From contig JAQFVV010000042.1 in the NCBI GenBank assembly GCA_028023455.1, forward strand, positions 8,639,922 through 8,703,921: a stretch of 64,000 nt of DNA, given 5' to 3'. Shown one piece after another: positions 23,401-38,600 of the stretch. Source of the stretch: Epiperipatus broadwayi. Its lineage: Eukaryota; Onychophora; Udeonychophora; Euonychophora; Peripatidae. The first letter of the stretch is position 1. Each line of letters starts with the position of its first letter. Under the pieces are notes generated by a model. The model searched no databases, was not told the origin of the DNA, and saw nothing but the letters and a program-made list of their open reading frames with translations. Position numbers and translations under genes: made by a program.

Positions 23401-26400
23401 ATAGTATTTGCTTCTAAATAATGAATATTAAGTTTCTTATAAATATAATTGAAATAAGATGTATTTTTTAATATGACTCTTATTTTAATCTTGGAATAGC
23501 GATGCGCAATTGCAGTAAAATTGTTTGAGATCGTGAAAATGTTGAGAAGTTCTCATATTGGATAATAAATTTTTAATTGAAAAAAAAAAAACCTAAACAC
23601 TTAAAAAAATACAGAAAACTGCTCAAATCATTATTGGGTGTCGGACCACTTTTGTGTTTAAACACTTCCTTCTTTATATTCCAATTCACTTTGTATAATT
23701 AGCACATAACTGCACTTTGCTTATATTGCTCTCATTTCTCTTGTTCATTCTCAGAATTTTGTTCTTCATACTAATATCCTTCTAACATCGATACATGGTA
23801 CTACTTTCTTGAATGTACATATTTTGTAAAACAGGTAAAAAAATTGTAATTGCTACAAATCAAAAGATCTACTAAGACCCAAGTATTATTGTATATTTTT
23901 TGTTAATATGCAGTTTGTTTAAAGATCTTATATCAAATTGTATGTACTGAAATATAATATAAAGATATATATTCGTATGTCGTAATACAACTTTTATTAT
24001 TACTATCCTTATAATAACAACATATAATGGGTTGCGTAAATTTCAGTCTGAGTATGGGGTAGCAAGTGTAAAAAGGTTGCTCCCCTGTCTTGCATTGAAG
24101 TGATGCTATGATGCATACTAATACTCTTGATGTACACTGATTGGGGAGGGTGGGGTCAAAAATATAAAAATATTTCTTTTAAAATAACGACCTTATGCTC
24201 TTTCTCTAGACATAGATTTATTCAAAATATTTTATATATTTTGAAAATGACAAATTGATGCATGATCATCTTTTGAATGTTTTTTTCATGTTTTATCTTA
24301 ATTAAGAATTTTACAGTATCTATAGTTTGTCAGATTTCTATAATACTTTATTTGTTCGTAGAATTTTTCCTTATATCTCATATGCATGCTATAATGTAAT
24401 TTTTATTTTTCCAACAAGAATTCTGTTTCAATTTGAAAAATGATTTTATATATATACATATGCCTTTTCACCTTTTTTTTTTAGTTGGTGTGGTCCTTGT
24501 AAATTACTGGGTCCAAGACTAGAGACAATTGTAGCTTCTAAGGAAGGAAAAGTGCAACTTGCTAAGATCGATATTGATGAAAATTCTGAATTAGCTATAG
24601 AATATCAAGTAAGGTTTAAAAATATATATATACATACTTTTAGAAATTGGACTTTTTTTTAATGTGTGTATTAATAATGTAAACATATTTTGAAATAACT
24701 GATATATATAATGTGATTTTTATTATGATTGTAATGTGATTATTATGTCCACAACATTTGTTTTCAAATTCTTTAGTCAATAAGTACCTGCATGCACTTA
24801 TAATTTGTTTTAATTTTAAAATTATCTATGCATATTAAAATAGCAACAAAATTAATAAAACAATATTGCATAGATTTTAACATGTATATATATTTATTTA
24901 TTAATGATTCAAATATTTTTAAAAAAATCACACGTATAAAGTAATATATAAATAAAAATAATTAATGAAAAATCAAGTAATGCAAAATAGACAAAAAGTA
25001 TATCAATTTTAATTAATGAAAACTTACATTTTGAAGGAGAATATTGTAATTAATTGAAGCAAATTTAATCCAAATGAATACTATAATTAGTGATATTTTT
25101 AGAAATTGATATGTATAAGTTAATAACTTTTTTTTTTCTTGTTTTTTTTTAATCTTTGCAATGAAAATTGATTTTGATAAAATGCAGTACCTGAGTGATA
25201 TTAAATTATTACCTTTAATTTTAACCACATATTTCTTTCCAGTAGGAGCAGCTTCTTGAAATGCTTATGAATTTTTGCAATCATCACAGCAAAACAATTG
25301 CAGTGTAAACTAGGAATTTAAATTTTCACTTTCTTATGAAGTTTTTACTTGTTTTAGTTTTTGTTTACACAAAGCCTAAATGTTCCATACAGTATAGCAC
25401 CACTTGGTGAAAACCAGAGTAATCAATGGATGCATGAAGATTTGCGCATAAAATTCCTATCTAGTGCCTATTCATCCAATATCCCCAACTAGTTTCTAGC
25501 TTATGGCTTTAATCAGTAAGGAACACTGCATCTAGATCTTCAGGATTTAATGCAACTCTCCAGCAGCCACCTTTACCTTATTAGCCAACTATAAAGCTTT
25601 GGGTTGAAAATGAAAACACAATAATGTTTTTGATTCAAACTCATTAGCTTGTATAGTTGTATGGATCTGAACTCAGCTCAGCATTCATACTTTTTGGTGT
25701 CTTTGGTTCTTCACTACAATCCTATTAGACAGGATTGGTATTAGGCCACTAAACCTTACATGATCACCATTCTTTATGCCTACACAAGCTGTTTACACAG
25801 AGGCTAAACTTTACATGTAGTAGCACTGATAGATTGTATAAGCATATAGAATGGTAATTATGTGATGTTTAGTGGTTTAATACCAATCCTGTCCAATAGG
25901 ATTATGATAACTGTGGTTATTAAAGAACCAAAGACACCAAAAAGTATGGATGCTTAATTGAGTTCAGATCTATACAACTATACAAGTATTACGTGCTGAC
26001 ATCGTGCTTAATAAGAATTAATATTTACAACTACACAAGCTAAAAAGCTTGAATTGAAAACATTTTTGTTTTCAACTCAAAGCTTTATAGTTGGCTAATA
26101 AGGTAAAAGATAACTGCTGGAGGGTTGCATTAGATCCTAAAATCTAGCTGCAGTGCTCTCAGATCCAAGGCTCCTCACTGATGAAAGCCACAAGCTAGAA
26201 ATTAGGTTGAGAATATTGGATGAATAGGTACTAGATAGGGATTTTAAGCACAAATCTTCATGCATCCATTGATTACCTTGGCTTGCACTGAGTAGCGCTA
26301 CTGTATGGAAAGTTTAGCCTCTGTGTAAACGGCTTGTTTAAACATAAAGAATGGTGATCTTGTGAAGTTTAGTTTTTGTTTACTATGTATATATATATAT

Positions 26401-29400
26401 ATATATTTGAATAGTTCTACAATGATTCCGCTGATTTAAGGCAATGAATGTATGGGTTTATTGAAAAGTTGAAATGAGACAAAGGGTTCACGAGGCATAT
26501 GATTTCTCATTATTAACTGTGGCTAGGCACTAAACTTCATCTGCTACATTTCAGTTATAACCATATTTGTATATATATATATATGTTAATATCAACATGC
26601 ATTTTAAGGTGCAAATGACTTTTCTTTTTAGCTCATTATTTAAAAGTTTTATTTATTGGATACAATAAATTTGCAAGACTGAGCATATAATTTATTGGAT
26701 ACAATAAATTTGCAAGACTGAGCATAATAATATAAGGCAAGACAATATAAGCACTTAAGATATCAGAAATTTTGTGAACTTTTATTGTAATATTAATTCA
26801 TATTTCATTTTTTAAATGACATGTTGTATATCTTCTAAAGATATGTATGTATGTGTATGCAGGCTTATGGCGCAGTGATAGAGCTTTGACCTGCTTTACC
26901 TATGATCTAGTTTTGACTTAAGACTGGGTAAACTTTGGAAATTTTTTCAAGTTCTAATTGGTTTAGGATTTTTTTTTTTTTGATAGCTAGCTCATTGCTA
27001 ACCATCTGATAATTGTCAGTAAATGATGTCTAACCATTTTTAGTTCAATGGTACAACAAGGATGGAAACTGCTCCTAACCTCAGATAATTAACAGACTTA
27101 CTCTCTGAATAACCTATTCAAAAAGATGTGACAATCAGACAGAGGATTTGGTAGAGCCTACAGACACACCACCACCAGTACCAAGCAAGTGGATCACTGA
27201 CCTAAAAAACCACCTTCAGAGCCTATTTTCTATCTCTAACTAGATAATTCAAACCAAAATTTCCTTCTGGGACGTATACAGATACATCTACCCTAATCAG
27301 AGTAAAATACCAACAAGGTTAAGGCTCACAATCAAATCATTGCTCAGGAAATTAAGATACTGGGGCTTCAAGCAAGAAATTAATAGATTTCATAATAAAA
27401 TATAACCTCTCCTCATTACCCACACAATACTTCTTAGTAACTAGAAGAGGGCACAGTAAAATATGTACACAATGCGAACTTTGCAAAGCAGATGAAGAAA
27501 CTCTGGAACATATGTTTTACCACTTCTGATTTCTATTTCAAATAAGAGTAAAGCTCACAGAGAGGATCCCACTAAACAAAAGAGATGTGCTTTCGATAGA
27601 CAGAGCATTAAAAAATGGAAAATTTGCCATGATTAGATTAGCAACTTATTTCCTCTTTGCCCTGTGGCTTACGAGATGTCAGTTAAAGTTTAAATTGGAC
27701 AGTCGTGAGCCTTGGACAATCTACAAAGAAATTATCTGCAAACTTAAAAAGAGAGATAACCTGCTGGTGCCCAAATGGCTTTATGTTGAAACCTGGGAGC
27801 AGTTGACCATGACAAACAATAAGACAGTATCTTAGAGATCATCATCAGAATATTAGGCCAGCTATCACTACCATACATAATCGGAATGAAGTCAGCGCCA
27901 AAGCAATGGCAGACCAGTACCCAGAGATGCTGTCGCTATAAAAGTTTACTCACGACGAGTCAACATGTCAGACACTAACCTCAAATTCTTAGACTCAGTA
28001 CTAATTCAAATGATATCAGAAATAGAACAGCATTACACTCATGTATGGATTGTTAACTTCATAATGATGAAGAGGGGCACCTCAGAAACTTTTCCAGAAA
28101 TCAAAACCTTCCTTTACTATCAAAGCAACGCTGCATTATTACCAAAATGATGACGAGATATCTCCTCAGAAACCTTTCCAAGATTGGCAACACTTAATCT
28201 AATCAATCGATTTATTTATTTTATACTATGAAGCCAAAATTAGCCATTCTTAATAACAACGAGGCAAAGCTTTAGAACTTGCTCAGAAATAGCAATTTTC
28301 GGTTAATAACTAAAGTATATATTACAATTGTACCAGTCCATACTCCCTGCGGAATTCTTTTCCTAATCTTGCACTCATCGTGAAGTGACCAAGATTCAAT
28401 AGGTTAAGAAATGGATATCAATCTAGCCGATTGTCTGTACTCATGTATATTGGTACTTCCAGCTAAATTGATAGAAAGAGTGGATTGACAGGACTCTTCC
28501 AGTTAAAAACACCCTTTAGTTGATATCTTATTTGAATGCCCGAACATTTAGAACAATGGCAAGTACACACCTTTGAAAAATCTATTTACAAAATAGACTT
28601 TTGCGCACCACTTCTAGAAAAGAATCAAAAAATGAATTTTTCCTCCCTCCTAGAAGGGTGTGCAATACCATATGTTCAGCGGAGCATAAGAATAAGATTT
28701 AACACCCCGGTAGAACGATATCCCTTGTGGCTAGCCCAGTCACTCTACAATCTAGGGTCTTCAAATGGGTAAGTTAAATGATTATTACCGTTACATGGTT
28801 GATAAGGAAAGAATACATTTTGATCAATATAAATAATAATATGAAAACAAAACAAGTTTAATATTATGATTAAATATTTATTTAATCCCAAATACCCACC
28901 ACCATTTCATACTAATGATGATATAATAACAAATACTAAATAATTAATTATCCCAAACCATATATATTCGAGGCGTTGAAATAGATAAAATACAATTTTA
29001 AATAAGAAAAATAATAAATCCCTAAAGCTATTTACAATGTTTATAAGTAATGGAAGTGGTCTGAACTCTTTTTACCCAATAGAAATAAATTTTACTTTGT
29101 GTGATTTGATATGCAGATATGAGATTTTCGGTCATACAGGCATACACTTTTACTGATAACTTTAAAACCTTTTTATTGATAGCAAATAAAAAAAAAAAAA
29201 GACAACTATGCATACGTATATTTGCAATATGAGATATTTCACTAATTTCATACTTTTCAACAAGTCAACAAGGTTGCCTTGGCTCAGATACTATATCGTA
29301 CTCACCATAAGGTACTGTATCTATTTCCCTCTTGCTATAGATAAATTCCTGTACATGTATATATGCGCAGCACAATTATACACTTACTATTACTTTAAAT

Positions 29401-32400
29401 ATAAAGTTATTATAGTATTTGCTTACAGGGAATCTACAATAGATCCATCCCTTCTTGCACGCATCATAAGGTGCAGCAGTGACAAAAAAAATAACTTAAA
29501 AAGGATATACGGTTAAATACATTTTTAGATATTCAGCATGAGATATCGTATTTACCAAATATTATAAGCGTATGTACGCATATATATACATGTATGTTTA
29601 TATATGACGAATTTCAGGAGTAACAACAAGAGGAAAACGAATAGCAACAACAAAAAAAAAAGAATCTCATTGCAATCTTTGTTGAAAATACTAGAATTTA
29701 AAATAGAAAAATTGACTCAAAAGATTTAAGTAAAAGCTTTAACATTTATGCCCGTAATAACTGTAAATTCAATATACATATGCGAGAGACAAACTCTCTT
29801 TTTTTTTTTAAATGATTAATAATAATAATAATACAGAAATAAGAATATATTTAATCGGAAAATATCAAAGTTAATTATCTCAATATTAATAAAACATCTT
29901 AAAATAAACTTATGTCTGCGTCTTCATTCTTCTCCTCTGGGCTCTGAGTGGGCTTCAAGTCAACTGGCTATGCGGTGAGGATTTCATCTATTTAGGCATA
30001 GGCAAGACATTGTGGGTGGCTGGAACTGGCGTGGTCACATCTTGGCGGCTTGGGACAGAGAAAGGGCGGTGCACCGGCTGTTTGTCTACCCCACGGTCAT
30101 TTCACTGGACTCTCTGGTAGATTGCCCCATATTTTCTTCTGTTTGTATATGATAAAAAAATATTATTAAATGTTCATTTGCTATTTGACTGGTTCATTAA
30201 ATCTTTAAGAAATCATTAGTTCTTAAAAGAACTGTATAATGGATTTCTTAGAAAATGTCAGCAGTAGTCCTGTTCATAAATTAATCTCTAAGTAGCTGGT
30301 TGCTTGGAGAATTCTGGAACCAAAAAAAATGAATGACTTGCCCAGAACGACTGCCAAAGAAAGAATGAATCTCACAGCACTGATTAAACTATATCAATCC
30401 CACTAGCCCTCTGAGAAGTATGAATCAGCCAATCCTTTCAATTTATCTTATCATTTAGATTATAACATTCCTTACAATTTTTCCTATTAAATTCTACATT
30501 TTAAGTTTGATATAATGGTTTCCATCTTAAATAACTCAGACCACTTGCTTACAAAATCAATTCAAAAGAATTTTTACCAAGATAACAGTTTAATTATAGC
30601 ATTATCAAACATTTTGCTTTTGATCAGATTTTTGCAAAAGCAATTAACATTCTTAGTTTACAGAATAAAATTAGTTTTTCGAAAAGTAATTAAAAAAAAA
30701 AATATGTACAATTACATTGGAACAATTGCTTTTCTCTATTTGAATTTTTCAGAGAAAAGCCAAATACATAAAATAACATATCATAAAACATATACAAAAA
30801 GGAAATATAAAACAAAAAAATACATGAGTTTACTTTACAATATTTTCTATGTCAATTTCTTATTATTTAAATTGGTGTGTGTGGGTATTTTAATGCTCAG
30901 ACTCAACTTCCATTATTAATCTAGCACATTTTTATATTTGTTGTGCTTAATACAGACTTTGTGCAAGGCCATTTGATAATGCCTGGCACACAAGGTATCT
31001 ATTATAATGTATGTTAAAATGTGACACTTGTATTTTCCTGAATAAAAAAAAAAATAAAAAAAATCTGGAAAGTAATGTTTTCTCTTTCATTGTTTCTCTA
31101 TTAGGTGTCTTTGGAAAGGTCTTTGTAGTGGGCACTTTAAAGATTGATTTTTTTTTTTTTTATCTATGCATTAGCATATTTCAAATACATACCAATTTAT
31201 TTAAAATACATTATTTTATATCATATTTAAATCATTCAAAATATATTTTGATGTTAAATTTTTTTTTTTTTATGTGATCATTTGTTACTTTTTGTATTAA
31301 GGTAATTATTTTACTGGTTTTTCTATTTTTAATTGGGGAAGGACTTCAGATTACTGGTTTTAAGTAACATTATTGAACAATGATTGTTTATATTATAACG
31401 GAATCGCTTATATTTAATGCCTGGAAATCATTGATTCAATACCACACAGTTGGGCTCGCCAAATATAACGGAATCGCTTATATTTAATAAGCCAAATATA
31501 ATAGAATCGATTATATTTAAAGTCTAAATTGGGCTTGTTAAATATAACGGGATGATTAAATTCCCTAGAAAGAGGATATGCATTTCAGTACAATCGGACT
31601 TTGGGTCTTCAGGTAGAATGCTAGAAATGAATCGATGAAATACTAAGTCCATGATTATATCTATCTTTATTATGCTAGCTCAATAATTTTTAAATAAGTT
31701 TTAATATAATTCAGACTAGTTCATCCATCTTTTATCCCTCTTTCAGTCACCATTATGCTCATGGAGAATTTGCAATTAGCTCTTTTCAGGGATAATTTCA
31801 AAACAAGTCATTATATAATATGCCTTTATATAAGCATTAACTACTAATTGATATTCATATGATATTTATAATACTAGCATATATATAATATAATTCAATA
31901 ATGATTAGACAAAGAGATCCAGTTAATAACTCAATATTTAATAAACAATAAAAATATAATGTAAAAGATAAATAAAATATTAATAAATAAATAAGAATGA
32001 ATTCTACCATAATAAAATATTAATAAATAATATTCCTATTTAATACGCTATGATAAAATTCTGTGTTATGATAAACTATAATTAAAGAATATAATTTAAA
32101 TTAACAGATATATAAAACAATATCTAGATTCAAAAATTAATCATTTATATAACTTATTAATTTATTTATAGTTCTTATATGTTTCATAATTACTAATATA
32201 TAAGTACTATTTACAATTGTATAACATATATATATTTATAATAAATAAAATACATAAAATGTTTATCATATTATATAGTAAATATAATATAATCCTGCAT
32301 CATATGATCAAGAGTTTTGCTTTGTTTAATATAATCCTGTTTAAAATATCTGTTAAATAATAAACCTTAAAACATCACATCCTTCATTTGATGAATTATG

Positions 32401-35400
32401 TCAAGATTTCAATCGATTATATTTAATATTAAATTTCGACATTCCTATTAAGATATAATGATGCCAAATTTGAAATAAAAAAAAAAAAATAATAATAATA
32501 ATAAACATATTAAAATAATATAAGTATTATTATAATATATATAAATAAAGAAAGAAAAACTTATTTTCCAGAGTTAAGAGTAGATATTTAAGTTTGTAGT
32601 TCATAATCCTAATGAAGATCTATTACGAAGTATTTTAATCTATTGGTATAATGATGATTTATTTATCCTTAATTGATAAACTGTTAATAATATCCAATGA
32701 TTTGATTGATATAATATAAAGTAAATATTCTTCAAATGTTGATGTTCTTATTCTCCATTTTCTATTATCATTAGACGTTCTTTACACCTAATATTTCAAA
32801 ATATTTCAAAATAGCATGTAAGGTGGTTTCAAAACCTTTATGATACAATAATTAATCTACTCAATCCACATTGTAATATTCTTTATATATATAATTACTT
32901 TAAATATATATATATCTGAAGAATAACGAAGTTTTAAAAATAACGTAGTTTCCAAAAAACTCAAACAGATGTTCTGTTCTTTTATATTGCTATTCCTTTT
33001 AAGATTTAATAGAAAATTTAAAATATTTTCCGTATTATCTTTAATCCATAGATTTATCTTAATTTGGAAGAGTTAATATTTAATTCTAAACGTTGAACAG
33101 TAATATTTATAAAAGAAAAAGTTATTTAAAGAGAAATGATTTTCTCTTTAATAATCAGAAACCGAATGAATCTCCTCGTATTTTTGTTACAATTTCATGC
33201 TTAATTGTTTAAATAAATATTAAGATCTAATAATAAAATATATATATATAAAAGTATTTATTCTCAAATCTTAAGGTATGTATTATTTAAAGTTCTCATG
33301 TATTTATAAATAGTATATATGTATACATAATAAAATAGTCAAATAAATTTTATATTTATAAATAATTTCATTAGAGATAAAAGTATATTAAGTTAATAAT
33401 AATAACAGGAAGTTACTGTTATAATATAGATATTCTGAATTATCTAAATATTTTAACTAATCATTATTATCAATATTTTTTGAAATGTATATAATAATAA
33501 AAGCATAAAAATAGGAAAAGGTTTAAATGTGACTTCTAAACATTATTATATAAAATATCATTAACATTAATAATTTACTTAAAGAAAATATGATCGACTA
33601 TATAAATATTGGATGACAGCGTTAACACTGCCATAGGTGGCTTCTGGCTACTTGGCTTTCATCAAGGCGGAAGACATTGTCATTAACTATGTTTACATAT
33701 GTGTTCTTCAAATGATTTTCCTGAAAAATCAACTTGTTTAATGCATACATAGTTAATTGACTGATATAAATTGTTATAAAGTAAAGAGTTGTTACTTTTT
33801 TTTAATTGTTAGTTTCAAAAAAATCAGAAGTCAGTAAAATATATTTTTGTTTCAGATTTATTTTGAAAGCTTCATAGTATCTCAATTAAATATCATTTTA
33901 TTTCTATGGAAATTCAATTGATTCATTTGTAATATAATGGAATTTGGTAATGAATTTCAATCCAAACATTGGTGATAAACAGTCTAAAGGGCTGAGCTTA
34001 TTGCTGATATGTTGGCCAAACAGCAGTAATATTTCCTGCTCATTATTGTTCATTTGGATGCATACATCTTCCATAATTATATCTACATGATATATTGTTG
34101 AGTGCTGTTTAAAAGATGTGAGCTCACTTGTATGTACTGAAATGATTAACTAAGGTCAATTAAAGCACCACCTCACTATTTCTTGTGGAATGTTCAGAAA
34201 CCCTTTACAATCTCATTCAGCACCAAACGGTAGCTTGCTAATGTATTAGACTCAAGCATGAGATTGCACAACTTGACTAAATCCTTTATTGAATTAATGA
34301 AATGCAAGAGTGGGAATTGAGACCAAAGGCTAAATTTTAAAATTTAACAATAATTTATTTCAGGCAATAACAACAAAACAAATCTAAATGTGTCAACATC
34401 CTGTTGATTCTACTAATTTCTAAATACAAATTTAAGATCATCTAGCAGACATTAATTATTATGTCTCTTAAAAATTCCCATTATTTTTCATTTCTCAATA
34501 CTTTAAACTAAATTGAAGATATTATTTTCCCCTCCCTGATATGCTTGATGGTGTTTAATTATGAGCATTTCAAAATTAATATAATAATTTTCATAAAATA
34601 TGTACATTTTTACATTTAGTTTAAAAGAAATATGTAAACAAAATATTTAATCCTTTTAAAGATTAAAACTAAAACCTAATAATACAATATAATGTTTAAA
34701 ATCATGATATAATATAATACACTATTATTCTATCACATGTGATATATATTAAAACAAGTACTACCAAGTTTCTTAATTAGAATAAGTGCTTATGTCTGTT
34801 GACAGTTAGAAATTTCTGATTTTCTATATATATTTTTTCACTTTAAGCAATCCTTAGTACAGTTTGTTTATAGTTTATCAATTGGTTGTTCTGTTTTCAA
34901 TTTTCCATCTGGCTGGTTATTAACAGTAGATTTCTTACTTTCATATAAACATTTTTTTTTCCTTAGGCTGTTCATAAATGGCAAACCATCTTTTCTTTTT
35001 TCATCATTTTAAGTGGATCAACAATGGTATAGTCCTTCTTTTATCACTATTTAGCTATAGGTTGGCTCATAATTTGGTAGAATTCAAGAGATAGTCAGCA
35101 ATTATCATACACATCTCTGTGCAAGGGAAAAAACCACTTCTTTGATTGATGAACATCGGGTTTTTTTTTTTATACTAGGGTTGGTCTTTGTACTTTTCTT
35201 CTTCTTCAGTAATGAGATGGGTGAGTACTTGCTGGGGCAAACTAACCACTCATGCTAAGGAAGCACAAACCATTAATGTCTTTGGTCATTTCATAATTTT
35301 TATGACATGAGAGGATTATTTTCTCACCGGCATATATAACTTGCTGTATTTGTCTTCACTATTGAAGATTGTAGTTTACAATATATTGTTCAGCTATGCT

Positions 35401-35579
35401 CCTGCTTTCGTATAATTAATGATTTGCTAGACCTAAGTTCATGCATTACTCTGCTAGATATGCATGTTCTGATCTAAATTAATCTCTGCTATTTTATAAG
35501 TTAATCATTTTTTTCTCAATCTCAAGCTGTCCACCTTCAAACTTAACTTATCTCTCTTAATTAATTCTTTAAACAATTC

Positions 35580-35615
<36 letters not shown>

Positions 35616-38600
35616 CAAGAAAGAGAGAAAAAAAGAATATTGTCTTTAAAATTTGAATTCGTTTTTTTTTGAAAACAGATCATATTTAATACTAATTTAA
35701 TAACTATATATTTAGTATTTCATTTTAATAATTCTGATTTGTTTTCTTTTAAAATAAGACAACTTTCAGTTATTTTTATTTTCTCTTTAATATAATTAGA
35801 ATACATTTTAAACAAAGAGAATCTTAGTGCTACAACTTGAATTCAATTTATGCTTTAAATATGTAACTTCTTACAAAGAACTACAATAGTTTTTCAGTCA
35901 TGTTTAAACATGGATATTGGAAAACTTGTTTTATCAATTTGATATTGATTTTTATTTTATGTCTTCAAAATGTACATTTTATCAATTTATACAGTTGAAT
36001 GTATATTCTTAATCTTTAGTTTGTATTTAAGCCAGATGGTAAGATTTGATTTGCTGACATCTAAAAAAAGTTTTTGCCTCAATCATATATTTAATTAATT
36101 GGAATACTAGCATATACTTAATTCTATAATTTATATTAAAGTTAGATGTTTTTATTTCATTTTGTAAATGCGCTTTAACCACAAAGTTCTCACTTTATCA
36201 TTGAGTTGTAATCAATTATATATAAATAGGGATGAATCAAGGCATCATATAATGAATGATTTTTGTTCTGGAAATTGCTAATAAATTTTTTCATAAAGGG
36301 TTTGTAAATAACAATTTGAAATGATTTAAAATATAAATTATTTTATAAAATGCTATTAATAGAAATGATAAATCTGTTCTTATAATATGATAAATATACA
36401 TTAACTTTTTTATTCATATTTATAACATTGAATAGAATGGTGATAATCAAGGTGTCGATTAATGCAGACCAAATAATATGACACTTAAAACTGTACACTA
36501 CATCACATTTTTGTATGTTTTCACAATTCTGTGATCTGTTAAGTGTTATTTTAATATGTTAATACAGATATCTAATAATATTACTGAAGATATTTAATAA
36601 TAATGTTTAAAAAATTGTGTTTAAAAATAAAAATATGGAAGCAAAAGTTTTTTCAGTTTTTTTTTTTAAATATTTAATTTATTATTGTAGAATCCACTAC
36701 AGCAGGAATATATTATAATAATAATAAAATTGGGAGTTAACTATATAAATTTAACAATACTAATTATACAAATAACCATTATGCTGTGACTCAATGCATT
36801 TCTATCTATTTTGTTTTGTATTCTTTCTAAAAATTTCCAAGTTCCTCAGCTATTTCATTTTCAAATGTCAAAGAAGGTACCATCATACTATTCAAATTAT
36901 TCTATATACCTAATATAATTATGAGAAATATGTCAGATTTTTAATCAATCCCGTTCTATTTTTTACTTTGTTTTTCTACTCAGAATTACCTATATAATTT
37001 CTTTTTTTTTGTTCAATGAATTACCTAAATGTTTATATTCCTCAGTTTTTTTTAAGACAAATAGCTTTTATCTTCTAACCTCACTTTTGATATGATGTAA
37101 TGCACTGCGACTTCTTCTTATATGGAATCAGGATTCTCTCAGCCACTATGTCCAGAGAAACCTGTCAGCCATCTTCCCTTCCCTTTTCATTCCCTACACT
37201 AAGTTTCCCATAATCTGCTCCATCCCATTTCCAGAACATAATCTTGGTCAACTCCATGGCCTTCATATCTAAATTCCCCTTATCCTTTCCCAAACCCAGC
37301 ATAAAACTCAGTAACCCACTTTCTGTATAATCACTTTGTTCATATTTATTTTTCCATAACTTCATTATTTGCACCCTTTCTGCTTTCAAGTATTTACACT
37401 GAATTAACAGATGCCTAATATTTTCTGTGCTTCCTTACACAACTTGCAGACTAAATCACTCGTATTTTTCCATTTACATATATATTACCTTGTTCCTAAA
37501 GATCCCGTTCGAGCCTTAAACAATAAACTACTTTCCTTGCTATTATCATAAATTAACTCGCACCCAATGTTCCATTTACTTTTATATATATTTAAACTCT
37601 TTTTATTCTCCGTACTAGTTCTCCATCTCTCCAACTCCCTATTCTTTATTAATGCATATTTTTGTGATGTGATGTGATGCACTGCGACTTCTCCTTATAT
37701 GGAATCAGGAATCTCTCAGCAACCATGTCCAGAGAAACCTGTTAGCCACTTTGAACCCCTTTCCATTCCCCACCCCAAGTTTTCCCATATTTTTTTCTAC
37801 CCTGCTCCATCCCATTTCCACAACATAATTTTTATCAACTCTATGGCCTTTAGATCTAAAACCCCCTTATCTTTTTCCAAACCCAGCATAAAAACCAAAT
37901 AGCCACTTTCTGTATAATCACTTTGTTCATATTTATTCTTCCACAATTTCATTATTTGTACCCTTTCTGCTTTTAAGCATTTACATTTAATTAACAGATG
38001 CCTAATATTTTCTATACCTTCCTTACACAGCTTGCAGACTAAATCACCCATATTTCTCCATTTACATGTATATTCCCTTGTTGCTAAAGATCCCGTTCAA
38101 GCCTTAAATAGTAAACTACTTTCCTTGCTATTATCATAAATTAACTCACACCCAATATTCTGTTTACTTCTATAAATATTTAAACTATTTTTACTTTATA
38201 CTAGGTCGCCATCTCTCCAATTTTCTATTTTTTATTAGTGCACCTATTCTTCTATCCCATTCCTTAACACTAAAACACTCGACAATTCTTCTAACACAAT
38301 CATCCCACCTTTTGTATAAGTATACTGAGACATAAATTCTTTATCTAAATCTTCTGCATAATGTATTACCTTTCGCACCCATCTTGTTGCCTGCCCTTTA
38401 TTCATAACCCAATTCAATACTATTTTGGCTATTCTTTTATTATCTATAAACTGCAATCTACCGAACATTTTCATTTTGCTTTTTGCATCTCTCATATAAA
38501 AACTTGATCATCCCATTTCTCCTTGAATTGCCTCCTTTGCCATCCACACTTCTGCATCTAATGCATGTCTTACTACTTCTCTGTACTTTTTTAATACCCC

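Larger units (their letters stand above)
17466..24484 (+). other. TXN2: TXN2 intron 1 (about 7.0 kb)
   Basis: Donor GTGAGT at 17466 and acceptor T-tract plus TTAG at 24484. Between 17466 and about 19740, and between about 23260 and 24484, I see only AT-rich sequence. The middle holds the RTE, Penelope-like and F-BAR remains listed separately. Confidence 0.9.

Noticed and set aside
25150-25310. Minus-strand exon-like segment ([15 protein letters not shown] followed by GTAATA)
   Set aside because: Too short, with a stop just upstream and a weak donor. Not distinguishable from chance.
30515-30919. 134-codon plus-strand open frame in intron 2
   Set aside because: Composition is Lys/Ile/Tyr/Phe-rich, as expected from translating AT-rich sequence. 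No motif, no splice support.
31561-33600. Possible nuclear copy of mitochondrial DNA, because of extreme AT content
   Set aside because: I could not read any mitochondrial gene or rRNA block in either strand; AT richness alone is not evidence.
34980-35160. Bromodomain-like reading ([10 protein letters not shown] on the minus strand)
   Set aside because: A short resemblance only. The flanking bromodomain elements are absent and stops interrupt.
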